This document shows, one piece after another, positions 1 to 6,857 of a stretch of 12,376 nucleotides of DNA. Numbering within the stretch: the stretch's first letter is position 1; every line of letters begins with the position of its first letter. Source of the DNA: G039029935 sp039029935 (GTDB lineage Bacteria > Chloroflexota > Anaerolineae > Caldilineales > Caldilineaceae); the NCBI GenBank assembly GCA_039029935.1, contig JBCCFC010000267.1:1-12376 (forward strand), given 5' to 3'. Position numbers and translations under genes: made by a program. A model generated the notes under the pieces. The model was not told the DNA's origin, did no database searches, and saw only the letters and a program-made list of their open reading frames with translations.

Positions 1-71
1 AACAGGTTGAACAATTTGACCAGTCCATTAAGCCATTCCTACGAGGCCAAGAATCAGCGTCGTACCAGAGG

Positions 72-96
72 GGATTCCAGCCTTTGCAGGAGTGAC
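72..96. repeat. REP-like imperfect palindrome
   Basis: On the minus strand this 25-nt stretch has the layout of a common dispersed intergenic palindrome of the form GTCATTCC-TGCGAAGGCA-GGAATCC, with several mismatches. The core reads TCCTGC, AAAG, GCTGGA, so the arms pair with one mismatch. It lies in DNA with no recognisable gene. Only one copy is visible here, so assignment to a repeat family rests on memory of similar elements. Confidence 0.4.
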
Positions 97-226
97 CCTA
101 TAGTCCAGCTTTTTGTGTTCAACCTCTTTCTGACCATTACAGAATATTCATTTTTGTGGAATCGCCTTACGAACTACCCTACTAGACCTCAAATAGCGGG
201 GTTTAGCATTAACTGTCGGGGAGAAA

Positions 227-265
227 ATCAAAAACCGAGTGTTTGGTAAACACTCGGTTTTTGAT
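227..265. terminator. Perfect 18-bp hairpin, probable bidirectional terminator
   Basis: Positions 227-244 are exactly complementary to 248-265, leaving a 3-nt loop (GGT). The outer stem is A-rich on the left and T-rich on the right (AAAAACCGAG / CTCGGTTTTT), so it can serve as an intrinsic terminator in both directions. It probably ends a transcription unit lying left of the window and insulates the sulfatase operon to the right. Confidence 0.75.
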
Positions 266-552
266 ACCGAATTTTGCCCACTATGACATTGAGGGCTGCC
301 GAGAGAGATTCCTTGCATATACAGGCAATGAACCTACCTGGATGTTAACGGTGGCCTGCAACAGCTTTGAGGCAAACCGATTTTGGTCGCTGGGTTCTCT
401 CTTGAGTACGGTAGGAGAAGTCTAAGCCGATGGATGACCATTGTGACCCGCCCGATAATGCTTGCTGGGGCAGTTCTGTATGCATCTTCCTTCGTGGATT
501 AGATACATGGAAGTGTTCACACTCGGACAATCTACTCGTAAAATCGCGCATA
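266..552. other. Intergenic DNA, no gene seen
   Basis: This stretch lies between the terminator hairpin and the sulfatase promoter. Short open frames exist on both strands, but none has a ribosome-binding site or a recognisable protein motif. The open frame that begins at 430 and runs into the sulfatase is an upstream extension of that gene's frame and is crossed by the promoter. No RNA gene or repeat was recognised. Confidence 0.5.
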
Positions 553-600
553 TTGCCAACAGTCCACACATGCTCTATACTTTTCTCTCTATACTGTTCT
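553..600 (+). promoter_or_regulatory. Sigma70-type promoter with duplicated -10 segment
   Basis: A TTGCCA -35 box (553-558) is followed by exactly 17 nt and a TATACT -10 box (576-581). The -10 box lies in a 14-bp word (573-586, CTCTATACTTTTCT) repeated immediately afterwards with one change (587-600, CTCTATACTGTTCT), giving a second TATACT at 590-595. The second copy has no good -35 at the right distance, so it may be a neutral duplication, an alternative start or an operator. This promoter would drive the two-sulfatase operon with a leader of roughly 50 nt. Confidence 0.6.
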
Positions 601-642
601 TTCCGGCTATTGACGGAGTTTGTTTACTTTCAGGGAGAAACT

Positions 643-2037
643 ATGGAGAGACCAAACATCCTATTCATTATGGATGACCAACACCGCTTTGACTTTCTGG
701 GCGTGGCGGGTGCGGATTTTGTCAAAACGCCCAACATTGACCGACTGGCAGCACGGGGCATGTACTTCCCGAACTGCACAGTCAACAGCCCTGTGTGTGC
801 ACCGTCACGCATTGCCCTTGCGACCGGGTTACAGGCACAGCGTGTAGCCCCTCGTGACAACCAGAGCTTTCTGTCACATACACAGACGACCTACTATCAA
901 CGATTACGTGATCATGATTATTATGTCGGGTGTGCAGGTAAGCTCGACCTTGGCAAGCCTGATGGCTATAATGGCGTCAATGGCGACCGGCCCGCAACCT
1001 ACCGCTGGGGCTTTACCCATCCGATTGAGATTGAGGGCAAGATGCACGCCGCACGGCTTGGATCGCCTAGAGGCCCTTATGGACATTACCTGCAAGAGCA
1101 AGGGCTCTTTGAGGCATTCTGCAAGGATTACTATGACCGCTTTTTAAATCCGGAAAGCCGAGGGGTAGGGAGAGCGACGAGTTGGGTAGAAACCGGATCA
1201 CATGACTCAGTGTTACCAACGGAGGCGTTCTCCGATACATACATCGGGCGTCGTGCCATCCAATGGCTCGAGGAGATTCCCGATGACTTCCCTTGGCACT
1301 TTTTCATCAACTTTGTGGGGCCACATGACCCCTTTGATCCACCAACAGAGTATGCGGACAAATATCGCAACGCTGAGATGCCCGCTGCCATTGACTGTGC
1401 GCCTGATGGCAAACCCGCATGGATACAGGCCAAATACAAAGAACGTGATCCAAAAAACACGGCGATGGTTCGTCGTCAATATTGCGCCATGATCGAGCTG
1501 ATTGACGACTATATTGGCTATATTTTGGACACGCTTGAAAAGCGAGGCATGATGGAGAATACCATCATCGTTTTTTCCAGTGATCACGGCGAAATGTTGG
1601 GCGATCATGGACTCTACCAAAAGAACCTGCCCTATGAATCGGCATTGCGTGTTCCGTTGATCATTGCTGGGCCGGGCATTCAAGAGGGCGTGGTTTCGGA
1701 TGCGTTGGTCGAGCTAATCGACCTCAACCCAACCATCTGCGAATTGGCGGGTTTACCTGAACAACCCTATCTGGATGCCAAGTCGCTCGTACCCGTGTTG
1801 CAGGGGGCATCGGGTTTCAGCCACCGCGATGATACCGTGAGTTCGCTTGAGAACATGCGGCTATTGCGCACACGAACTCATAAATATGTCAACCATATCA
1901 ACGACCGCAATGAACTCTATGATTTGGAAAACGATCCCAACGAAACGGTGAACCTGATTGATCAAGAACCAGAGCTTGTCGAAGAATTGAAACAACGATT
2001 GAATGAACGTATGTATGAAGGGAAATGGCTACGATGA
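643..2037 (+). CDS. Type I (formylglycine) sulfatase, 464 aa
   Basis: This is a sulfatase of the alkaline-phosphatase superfamily (S1 type) that hydrolyses sulfate esters with a formylglycine made from cysteine. The sequence shows the N-terminal NILFIMDDQ strand with metal-binding Asp11 and Asp12, the C-x-P-S-R modification motif at Cys52-Arg56, a GPHDP motif at 226-230 (His228, Asp229), and SSDHGEMLGDHG with Asp314 and His315, followed by Lys327. The C-terminal part (HKYVNHINDRNELYDLENDPNE) is typical of the family. Length is normal. The ATG at 643 is chosen because GGGAGA sits just upstream (633-638) and the promoter at 553-581 precludes the longer frame from 430. No signal peptide is present, so a cytoplasmic site is inferred. 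The stop overlaps the next sulfatase's start. No maturase gene is in the window, so activation must come from elsewhere. The substrate cannot be told from sequence. Confidence 0.93.
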   Translation: MERPNILFIMDDQHRFDFLGVAGADFVKTPNIDRLAARGMYFPNCTVNSPVCAPSRIALATGLQAQRVAPRDNQSFLSHTQTTYYQRLRDHDYYVGCAGKLDLGKPDGYNGVNGDRPATYRWGFTHPIEIEGKMHAARLGSPRGPYGHYLQEQGLFEAFCKDYYDRFLNPESRGVGRATSWVETGSHDSVLPTEAFSDTYIGRRAIQWLEEIPDDFPWHFFINFVGPHDPFDPPTEYADKYRNAEMPAAIDCAPDGKPAWIQAKYKERDPKNTAMVRRQYCAMIELIDDYIGYILDTLEKRGMMENTIIVFSSDHGEMLGDHGLYQKNLPYESALRVPLIIAGPGIQEGVVSDALVELIDLNPTICELAGLPEQPYLDAKSLVPVLQGASGFSHRDDTVSSLENMRLLRTRTHKYVNHINDRNELYDLENDPNETVNLIDQEPELVEELKQRLNERMYEGKWLR

Positions 2038-3620
2038 GTGAGAAAAAACAACCAAACATTTTATTTTTATTTAGTGACGAACATAATTTCCGTTTTATGG
2101 GACATGTGTCCGAGGAAGAGGGCGGTGAACCCGTCCATACACCCAATTTTGACAAGCTAGCATCACAGGGCACTGTGTTTAAAAACGCTTACTGCCAGAT
2201 GCCGCTTTGTACACCATCACGCATCTGTATGTTGAGCGGGCGCGAGGTCCGCAACGCGGGTGCATGGAACAACAAGACGGTTATGGACCCGGACTTACCA
2301 ACGATCCCAAAGATTCTGGGGACGGCGGGGTATACAACCTGTCTGGTCGGCAAGATGCATTTTGGCGGGAGTCTGCAATTCAACGGCTTTCAACATCGTC
2401 CTTATGGTGATATCACGGGCAATACAGGACACCAAGAGGACCCACTGATCAATCTCATTGAAAAACGCAAGGGTGACAATCTTAACGTACTTGCAAGCCG
2501 TACACGCGATGCTGGGGTGACAGAAATTCCTGAGAGTCGCTTGCAGGAGGAAGTGGTCGCACAGGAGAGCATCGCTTTTTTGCGCGAGCATGAAAATGCC
2601 AACCCCGACAAGCCTTGGTTTCTCTGCGCATCGTTTAGCCGACCGCACTTCCCGCTCACCTCGGCCAAACGCTTTATTGATCGCTACTGGCCCGAAGGCG
2701 TAACCGAACCCATAGCACCTGCGGCGGGTGATGCCTATGACCATCCCATGAGTGTGGGGATGCGCAAGGGGTTCAACGTTGACCGAATCAGCCACGACGA
2801 GATGATGTGGGCGCGAGCCTGCTATTTTGCCTGTGTCACCCACATCGATCAGATCATTGGAGACCTCTTAGTGCGGCTTGAAGCCAGTGGGCTGCTCGAA
2901 AACACGGTCATTATCTATAGCACCGATCATGGCGAGATGGCGGGCGAGCATGGCACGTGGTGGAAGAATGGCTGGTATGAAGCGTGTACCCACATCCCGA
3001 TGATTGTCTCGTTGCCAGAACAGCGCAATGGTACACAGCCAGCACAGGAAGTTGAGGAGGCGGTTGGACTATATGACCTGTTCCCCACCTTCTGTGGATT
3101 GGCCGATGTCGATGTCCCCGATGATGTCCAAGCAGGGCTGGATGGTGTGGACTTGACGGGTGTGCTTCAAGGCAATGCCGCCGCACCGGATCGCCCCGTT
3201 GTCTGTGATAATTTGATTCCGCGCTGGGGAGAAGGCACAGAATTCCGCGCAATTCGTCAGGGGCAGTACAAATATGTGTGCTTCCGCAACGCCGAACCGC
3301 TCTTCTTTGACCTTGCCAATGACCAAAACGAGCAGCGCAATCTGATTGGCAAGGCAACGGGTGAAGCAGCAGCCATGCTAGCGCAGCTACAGGCATATGC
3401 TGCCGAGACATTGGACTTTGAAGCTGCGGCACAGGAACGCATTGAAAGCTCAGAACGGTTGAATGCCGCATATCCGCTTGATCTAGAGAAAAAGAGCATG
3501 CTGAATCAGTTCATCATGCCCAATGGACAGCTTGTTGAGGCCGATGATACGCTGTATACACCAACGGTTCTAGCCGAGAACCCGGCAGATGTTTTTCCAG
3601 ATTGGCCGCAGTTCGCTTAA
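2034..3620 (+). CDS. Second type I sulfatase, 528 aa, translationally coupled
   Basis: This is a second formylglycine sulfatase, clearly divergent from its neighbour. Visible motifs are NILFLFSDEH (Asp15, with Glu16 where the neighbour has a second Asp), the C-T-P-S-R modification motif with Cys59, SRPHFP in the middle of the domain, and STDHGEMAGEHGTWWK followed by YEACTHIPMIV. The C-terminal QYKYVCFRNAEPLFFDLANDQNEQRNL is family-typical. It then extends about 90 residues with an Ala/Glu-rich helical stretch. The ATG at 2034 forms a 4-nt ATGA overlap with the upstream stop and has AAGGGAA (2018-2024) at proper distance; the in-frame ATG at 2025 would be too close to that site. The overlap implies coupled, roughly equal synthesis of the two enzymes. 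There is no signal peptide. The substrate is unknown; the WWK and THIPM segment resembles the choline-sulfatase/iduronate-type branch only loosely. Confidence 0.92.
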   Translation: MSEKKQPNILFLFSDEHNFRFMGHVSEEEGGEPVHTPNFDKLASQGTVFKNAYCQMPLCTPSRICMLSGREVRNAGAWNNKTVMDPDLPTIPKILGTAGYTTCLVGKMHFGGSLQFNGFQHRPYGDITGNTGHQEDPLINLIEKRKGDNLNVLASRTRDAGVTEIPESRLQEEVVAQESIAFLREHENANPDKPWFLCASFSRPHFPLTSAKRFIDRYWPEGVTEPIAPAAGDAYDHPMSVGMRKGFNVDRISHDEMMWARACYFACVTHIDQIIGDLLVRLEASGLLENTVIIYSTDHGEMAGEHGTWWKNGWYEACTHIPMIVSLPEQRNGTQPAQEVEEAVGLYDLFPTFCGLADVDVPDDVQAGLDGVDLTGVLQGNAAAPDRPVVCDNLIPRWGEGTEFRAIRQGQYKYVCFRNAEPLFFDLANDQNEQRNLIGKATGEAAAMLAQLQAYAAETLDFEAAAQERIESSERLNAAYPLDLEKKSMLNQFIMPNGQLVEADDTLYTPTVLAENPADVFPDWPQFA

Positions 3621-3627
3621 ATATCAT

Positions 3628-3656
3628 TTGACAAAGAAACGGGTTTTGTGCATAAT
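3628..3656 (+). promoter_or_regulatory. Near-consensus sigma70 promoter
   Basis: TTGACA (3628-3633), a 17-nt spacer, then CATAAT (3651-3656), immediately after the second sulfatase's stop. It is well placed to transcribe the Uma2-family gene and the dioxygenase gene behind it, and it suggests that these form a unit separate from the sulfatases. Confidence 0.65.
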
Positions 3657-3678
3657 AAGTCTTCGAGCAGCGAAAGGC

Positions 3679-3738
3679 CGTATTTGTAGGGTTGGAGATA
3701 AATCCAATCGTATTTGTAGGAGCAAGTTTATCCGTGAC
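3679..3738 (+). repeat. Two 30-nt repeat units that supply the start of the Uma2 gene
   Basis: Two adjacent units (3679-3708 and 3709-3738) share the first 12 nt, CGTATTTGTAGG, and then diverge. The first continues as a small hairpin, TTGGA (3692-3696) pairing with TCCAA (3703-3707). The second continues GAGCAAGTTTATCCGTGAC. These resemble dispersed palindromic repeats of the GTAGGGGCAAGTTTATC type seen in some Chloroflexota and cyanobacterial genomes; this is from memory. The second unit carries the AGGAG (3718-3722) and the GTG start of the next gene. Confidence 0.5.
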
Positions 3739-4909
3739 AATACAAACAGTAGAGCCTGTAAAAACACCAATATCGCCAAGGGGCGTTCCAGCGGTTAGCC
3801 CTCAGACTCATTCTGGGATGCAGCCAAGACCACTGCGACCCAGCGACAATGGTCGACACAAGGATGCGCAATCAAGACCATCAAAATGGAATGGAAAGCG
3901 CGCACCAGCGATTGACCTTTTAGAAGACTATGGTGTTGAAACCGTTAACGAAGAAGACATCAACTATGATGACATCATCACCGAGGACGATGAACCCGTG
4001 GATAATTTTCCATCAGAAAAACAACAACGGCTTTTAGTACAGCCACTTTTTGACAATAATTATTTGCCAGAGCCATTTATCGCTGCGGTTGATATTGGCA
4101 TTTTCCGCACAGGTGAAGACCCAATTGTCCCAGATATGTTTTTAAGTCTGGGCGTTGGGTTGGCAAAGGAACTATGGGACCAAGAAAATCGCTCATATTT
4201 TCTCTGGAAGTTTGGTAAACCACCAGAGATAGCAGTGGAGATTGTCTCCAATAAGAAAGGGCGTGAGACAACGGTCAAATTAGAAAAGTATGCCCAATAT
4301 GGTATCAAATATTACGTTATCTTTGACTTTCAGAAAAAAGTACAAGATGCGACGCTCACTGTCTATGAGTTACAAGAGGGAGTGTATGTTGCGCGGTCAG
4401 ATTACCAATTGCCAGATGTCGGTTTGTCACTCGATTTCTGGGATGGCACCTTTGAAAAAATGGAGCAAAAATGGTTGCGTTGGTATAAGTCGGATGGCGA
4501 GATGCTGTTAACTGGCAAAGAGGACAGCAACCTACAACGTGCGCTACGAGAGCATGAGCGTGTTCGCGCCGAGCAAGCTGAGATCCATGCTGAACAGGAG
4601 CAGGCTCGTGCTAAACAAGAGCGTATCCGTGCTGAACAAGAGCGTATCCGTGCTGAACAAGAGCGTATCCGTGCTGAACAAGAGCGTATCCGTGCTGAAC
4701 AAGAGCAAGCAGAAAAAGAACAGGCGCGTATCCGTGCTGAACAAGCTGAGGCTCTTGCTGCACAAGAGCAGGCAGAAAAAGAACAGGAGCGTATCCGTGC
4801 TGAACAAGCCGAAGCTCTTGCTGCACAAGCCGAAGCTCTTGCTGCACAAGAACGAGCTGAAAAAGAAGCATTGCTTGCCAAACTACAGGCTTTAGGCATT
4901 GAAATATAA
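3734..4909 (+). CDS. Uma2-family PD-(D/E)XK nuclease-like protein with long coiled-coil tail, 391 aa
   Basis: The core (roughly residues 75-255) matches the Uma2/DUF820 restriction-endonuclease-like fold. It has LPEPFIAAVDIGIFR, then VPDMFLSLG with Asp134, then PEIAVEIVSNKKGRE with Glu169, and KLEKYAQYGIKYYVIFD. Asp134 and Glu169 would be the metal ligands. From about residue 270 to 385 the protein is an Ala/Glu/Gln/Arg coiled coil built on a seven-residue RAEQERI repeat, probably for oligomerisation. The GTG at 3734 is preferred because VTIQTVEPVKT is a usual start for this family and AGGAG lies 11 nt upstream; the in-frame ATG at 3692 would translate the repeat element. The biological role of Uma2 proteins is poorly known; they are often multicopy and linked to mobile DNA. 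The dioxygenase gene follows 15 nt downstream. Confidence 0.85.
   Translation: MTIQTVEPVKTPISPRGVPAVSPQTHSGMQPRPLRPSDNGRHKDAQSRPSKWNGKRAPAIDLLEDYGVETVNEEDINYDDIITEDDEPVDNFPSEKQQRLLVQPLFDNNYLPEPFIAAVDIGIFRTGEDPIVPDMFLSLGVGLAKELWDQENRSYFLWKFGKPPEIAVEIVSNKKGRETTVKLEKYAQYGIKYYVIFDFQKKVQDATLTVYELQEGVYVARSDYQLPDVGLSLDFWDGTFEKMEQKWLRWYKSDGEMLLTGKEDSNLQRALREHERVRAEQAEIHAEQEQARAKQERIRAEQERIRAEQERIRAEQERIRAEQEQAEKEQARIRAEQAEALAAQEQAEKEQERIRAEQAEALAAQAEALAAQERAEKEALLAKLQALGIEI
4619..4702 (+). repeat. Four perfect 21-bp tandem repeats within the Uma2 coiled coil
   Basis: Units at 4619-4639, 4640-4660, 4661-4681 and 4682-4702 are identical and encode ERIRAEQ each. Degenerate copies and a related EALAAQ-type unit continue to about 4870. 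Because 21 bp equals one heptad, copy-number change lengthens the coiled coil without shifting the frame. The lack of any divergence between units points to recent slippage or conversion. Confidence 0.9.
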
Positions 4910-4924
4910 TAAAAAGAATTCATC

Positions 4925-5677
4925 ATGTTAACATCAGAACAAGTTCAATCATATAAGGATACAGGGTTTCTATCACCAATTGGGGTGTGTGATACCCATG
5001 AAGTCGAATATTATCGCGATAAGTTCAATGAACTGGAAGAACGAGTCGGTCAAGAAACCAGCCAAATTGGGTTGGTGGACTATCATTTTCAGGAAGAGTT
5101 TATCTGGCAACTGGCGACGCATCCAAAGATTTTGGATGCCGTTGAGGGTGTACTAGGTCCCAATTTTATGCTGCTAGCAACACACTTTTTCTGTAAGTAC
5201 GGCGAAGGTGAAGAGGCCAAGACATTTGTGGCATGGCATCAGGATGTCACCTTTTGGGGATTGGAGCCGCCCTACGCCATGACAGCGTGGTATGCTGTTG
5301 ATGACAGCGACACAGAGAACGGTTGCATGCAGGTTATTCCAAGTACCCATGTCAGCGGTATTCAGGAGCATGGCAAGGCTGACCAATTAGGAAATCTTCT
5401 GAGCATCAATCAGGAAGTTTCGGTCACACCTGCGCAAGAGCAGACAGCGGCTGACCTTGTATTGAAAGCAGGTGAGATGTCATTGCATGACGGCACATTA
5501 ATTCACGGTAGCCTGCCCAATGCATCTGATCGCCGCCGTTGTGGGCTAACACTGCGTTATGTTCCTACGTGGGTCAAGCAAACAGCAGATAGCTCACTAG
5601 GAACCCGTTGGAAGGGTATCCTCATGCGTGGCGAGGATAAAGAGCAGAATTTTGGGTTCATTGAACGGCCGTTTTAG
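4925..5677 (+). CDS. Phytanoyl-CoA dioxygenase (PhyH) family Fe(II)/2-oxoglutarate oxygenase, 250 aa
   Basis: This is a mononuclear non-haem iron oxygenase of the PhyH family, which couples 2-oxoglutarate decarboxylation to substrate hydroxylation. The facial triad is visible as WHQDVTFW (His105, Asp107) and LIHGSLPN (His194). A downstream Arg in RRCGLTLRYVP (Arg205 or Arg211) should bind the 2-oxoglutarate carboxylate. The N-terminus, LTSEQVQSYKDTGFLSP, is characteristic, as is TENGCMQVIPSTH at 130-142. The iron-binding Asp is present, so this is a hydroxylase type rather than an SyrB2-like halogenase. There is no strong Shine-Dalgarno, only an A-rich AAAAAGAA. The gene begins 15 nt after the Uma2 stop, which suggests co-transcription. 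PhyH proteins often lie near sulfatases in environmental bacteria, but the substrate here is unknown. Confidence 0.9.
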   Translation: MLTSEQVQSYKDTGFLSPIGVCDTHEVEYYRDKFNELEERVGQETSQIGLVDYHFQEEFIWQLATHPKILDAVEGVLGPNFMLLATHFFCKYGEGEEAKTFVAWHQDVTFWGLEPPYAMTAWYAVDDSDTENGCMQVIPSTHVSGIQEHGKADQLGNLLSINQEVSVTPAQEQTAADLVLKAGEMSLHDGTLIHGSLPNASDRRRCGLTLRYVPTWVKQTADSSLGTRWKGILMRGEDKEQNFGFIERPF

Positions 5678-5679
5678 CT

Positions 5680-5721
5680 GAAGCGATAAAACGTTGGAGC
5701 GTTGGAGCGTTTTACCGCTTC
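5680..5721. terminator. Hairpin between convergent genes, probable bidirectional terminator
   Basis: Arms 5680-5693 and 5708-5721 pair over 14 bp with one mismatch around a 14-nt loop. The loop side carries the stuttered word GTTGGAGC twice (from 5693 and 5701), and CAACGCTCC recurs in inverse orientation at 5721-5729. It lies between the converging dioxygenase and yaaA genes, where a shared terminator is expected. It lacks a long T-tract, so its efficiency is uncertain. Confidence 0.5.
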
Positions 5722-5734
5722 AACGCTCCAAAGC

Positions 5735-6568
5735 TCACTCTTTCACAAATACCAACTCCCCACCCGTCACCGACATCGTACTCATTTCAGCATGGAAACC
5801 ATAACCCAGCGGATGCTCAAACTGAGCAAAAGCCGCTGGGTCTACCACATCATGTTTACAGATAAACCGCACCAATGCACCTTTCAATGCCTTTGACCAG
5901 TGTGTCACCGTTTTATAGACACCTGCACCATTTTTCTGCACAAACTTCACTTGCCAGCGCGCCTGAATCTGAGCCTTACCATCCCACACTTTTCGATGCG
6001 CCCCCGGCAATAGGTCCCATACCACATGACCTGTCAACAGTGGATTGAGGACTGCGCTGACACGGGGCTTCCAATATGGGGTAACAGACCCGATGTTAGG
6101 CAGTTTGGCATCTACCTTGAGCCGATAGTTGGGGATCAAATCTGTCGGACGCAAGATGCCCCACAGACCGCTAAACAGGATTGTGTGACCGTCAAATGCA
6201 TGACGGATGGCTGTTGGCAATGAATTATAGTCTAGGTATTGAAACATGACGCCTGTATAACGTTCAATGGCGGGTGACAGTGAACTATCCATCAGATGAA
6301 GGTTGGCTTCCATTGTTGCTTGCAACTCATTCCCTTTCACATTAAACAGTTTTTGCAGTGCGCTAGGCGTATCACTTTCCACAAATGCTTGTTCGCTGTT
6401 TTCGTGAATTGCTGTCTGCAACCCTTCAATCAAGGCCAAACGATGTGGGTTTAGCCGACGAAACGCATTGGCTGCCGAGTCGTTGGCAATGTCTTGCCAT
6501 GTTTGCCGTGTATGCCCACCATCCCGTTTGCCTTCAGACGGTGGGAGTAAAATTGTGTATTTACTCAT
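5735..6568 (-). CDS. yaaA: Peroxide stress protein YaaA (DUF328), 277 aa
   Basis: The full-length protein carries the family signatures: the N-terminal ILLPPSEGKR, then RYTGVMFQYLDYNSLP, then ILFSGLWGILRPTDLIPNYRLKVDAKL, and a basic C-terminal region. In E. coli YaaA is induced by OxyR and lowers intracellular free iron during peroxide stress; the fold binds DNA through a cationic cleft. Length fits the roughly 250-280 residue family. It is transcribed toward the dioxygenase gene and is the only clear minus-strand housekeeping-type gene here. Its start (complement of CAT at 6566-6568) has only a weak GGAT-like ribosome-binding site. No OxyR site was recognised. Confidence 0.93.
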   Translation of the reverse strand: MSKYTILLPPSEGKRDGGHTRQTWQDIANDSAANAFRRLNPHRLALIEGLQTAIHENSEQAFVESDTPSALQKLFNVKGNELQATMEANLHLMDSSLSPAIERYTGVMFQYLDYNSLPTAIRHAFDGHTILFSGLWGILRPTDLIPNYRLKVDAKLPNIGSVTPYWKPRVSAVLNPLLTGHVVWDLLPGAHRKVWDGKAQIQARWQVKFVQKNGAGVYKTVTHWSKALKGALVRFICKHDVVDPAAFAQFEHPLGYGFHAEMSTMSVTGGELVFVKE

Positions 6569-6638
6569 GGTAACGATCCAGAAATGCTTAACTTGTATGC
6601 GAATTGAATAATAACAATCGGAAATCCTATCAAGGTTG

Positions 6639-6647
6639 TGCTATAAT
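6639..6647 (+). promoter_or_regulatory. Extended -10 promoter upstream of the S49 peptidase
   Basis: TG-C-TATAAT (TG at 6639-6640, TATAAT at 6642-6647) is a perfect extended -10 element; the -35 region is poor, as is common for this class. Transcription from here would give a leader of about 200 nt before the peptidase start at 6858. The rest of the 289-nt gap is AT-rich, and I recognise no riboswitch or small gene in it. Confidence 0.5.
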
Positions 6648-6857
6648 ATAGGGAACTTTTTTAACATTGCAATCTCTAGCTTAAGTAGAATCGAGAAAGT
6701 AATTAGAAAATATACTACAACAAATTTAGGAAGAAAATGGATTTCTCTCGTATGCGGGGATAAAAAATCCGTTCCAGTCCGCAATCTGCTGTAGTATTTT
6801 CGATGATTTATATCTAAAAACATAATCGGTTTGACTTAAATCTTAGGAACGATAACT

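Noticed and set aside
7..249. 80-codon open frame at the left edge
   Set aside because: It runs through the REP-like palindrome and ends inside the terminator hairpin; there is no recognisable protein and no ribosome-binding site.
430..642. Upstream extension of the first sulfatase, adding 71 residues with a hydrophobic stretch
   Set aside because: The promoter at 553-581 lies within it, the sulfatase fold starts right after the ATG at 643, and that ATG has a good ribosome-binding site.
2025..2033. ATG at 2025 as the second sulfatase's start
   Set aside because: It sits almost on top of the AAGGGAA site; the ATG at 2034 has correct spacing and the usual ATGA overlap.
4619..4702. CRISPR array from regular 21-bp repeats
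   Set aside because: The units abut without spacers and encode heptads in frame within a gene.
4402..4926. Minus-strand Ser/Ala/Cys-rich ORF and similar ORFs opposite the coiled coil
   Set aside because: They are mirror frames produced by the 21-bp repeats of the Uma2 tail; their low-complexity translation has no independent support.
4925..5677. Halogenase (SyrB2-like) reading of the PhyH protein
   Set aside because: The iron-binding Asp107 of the HxD motif is present; halogenases have Ala or Gly there.
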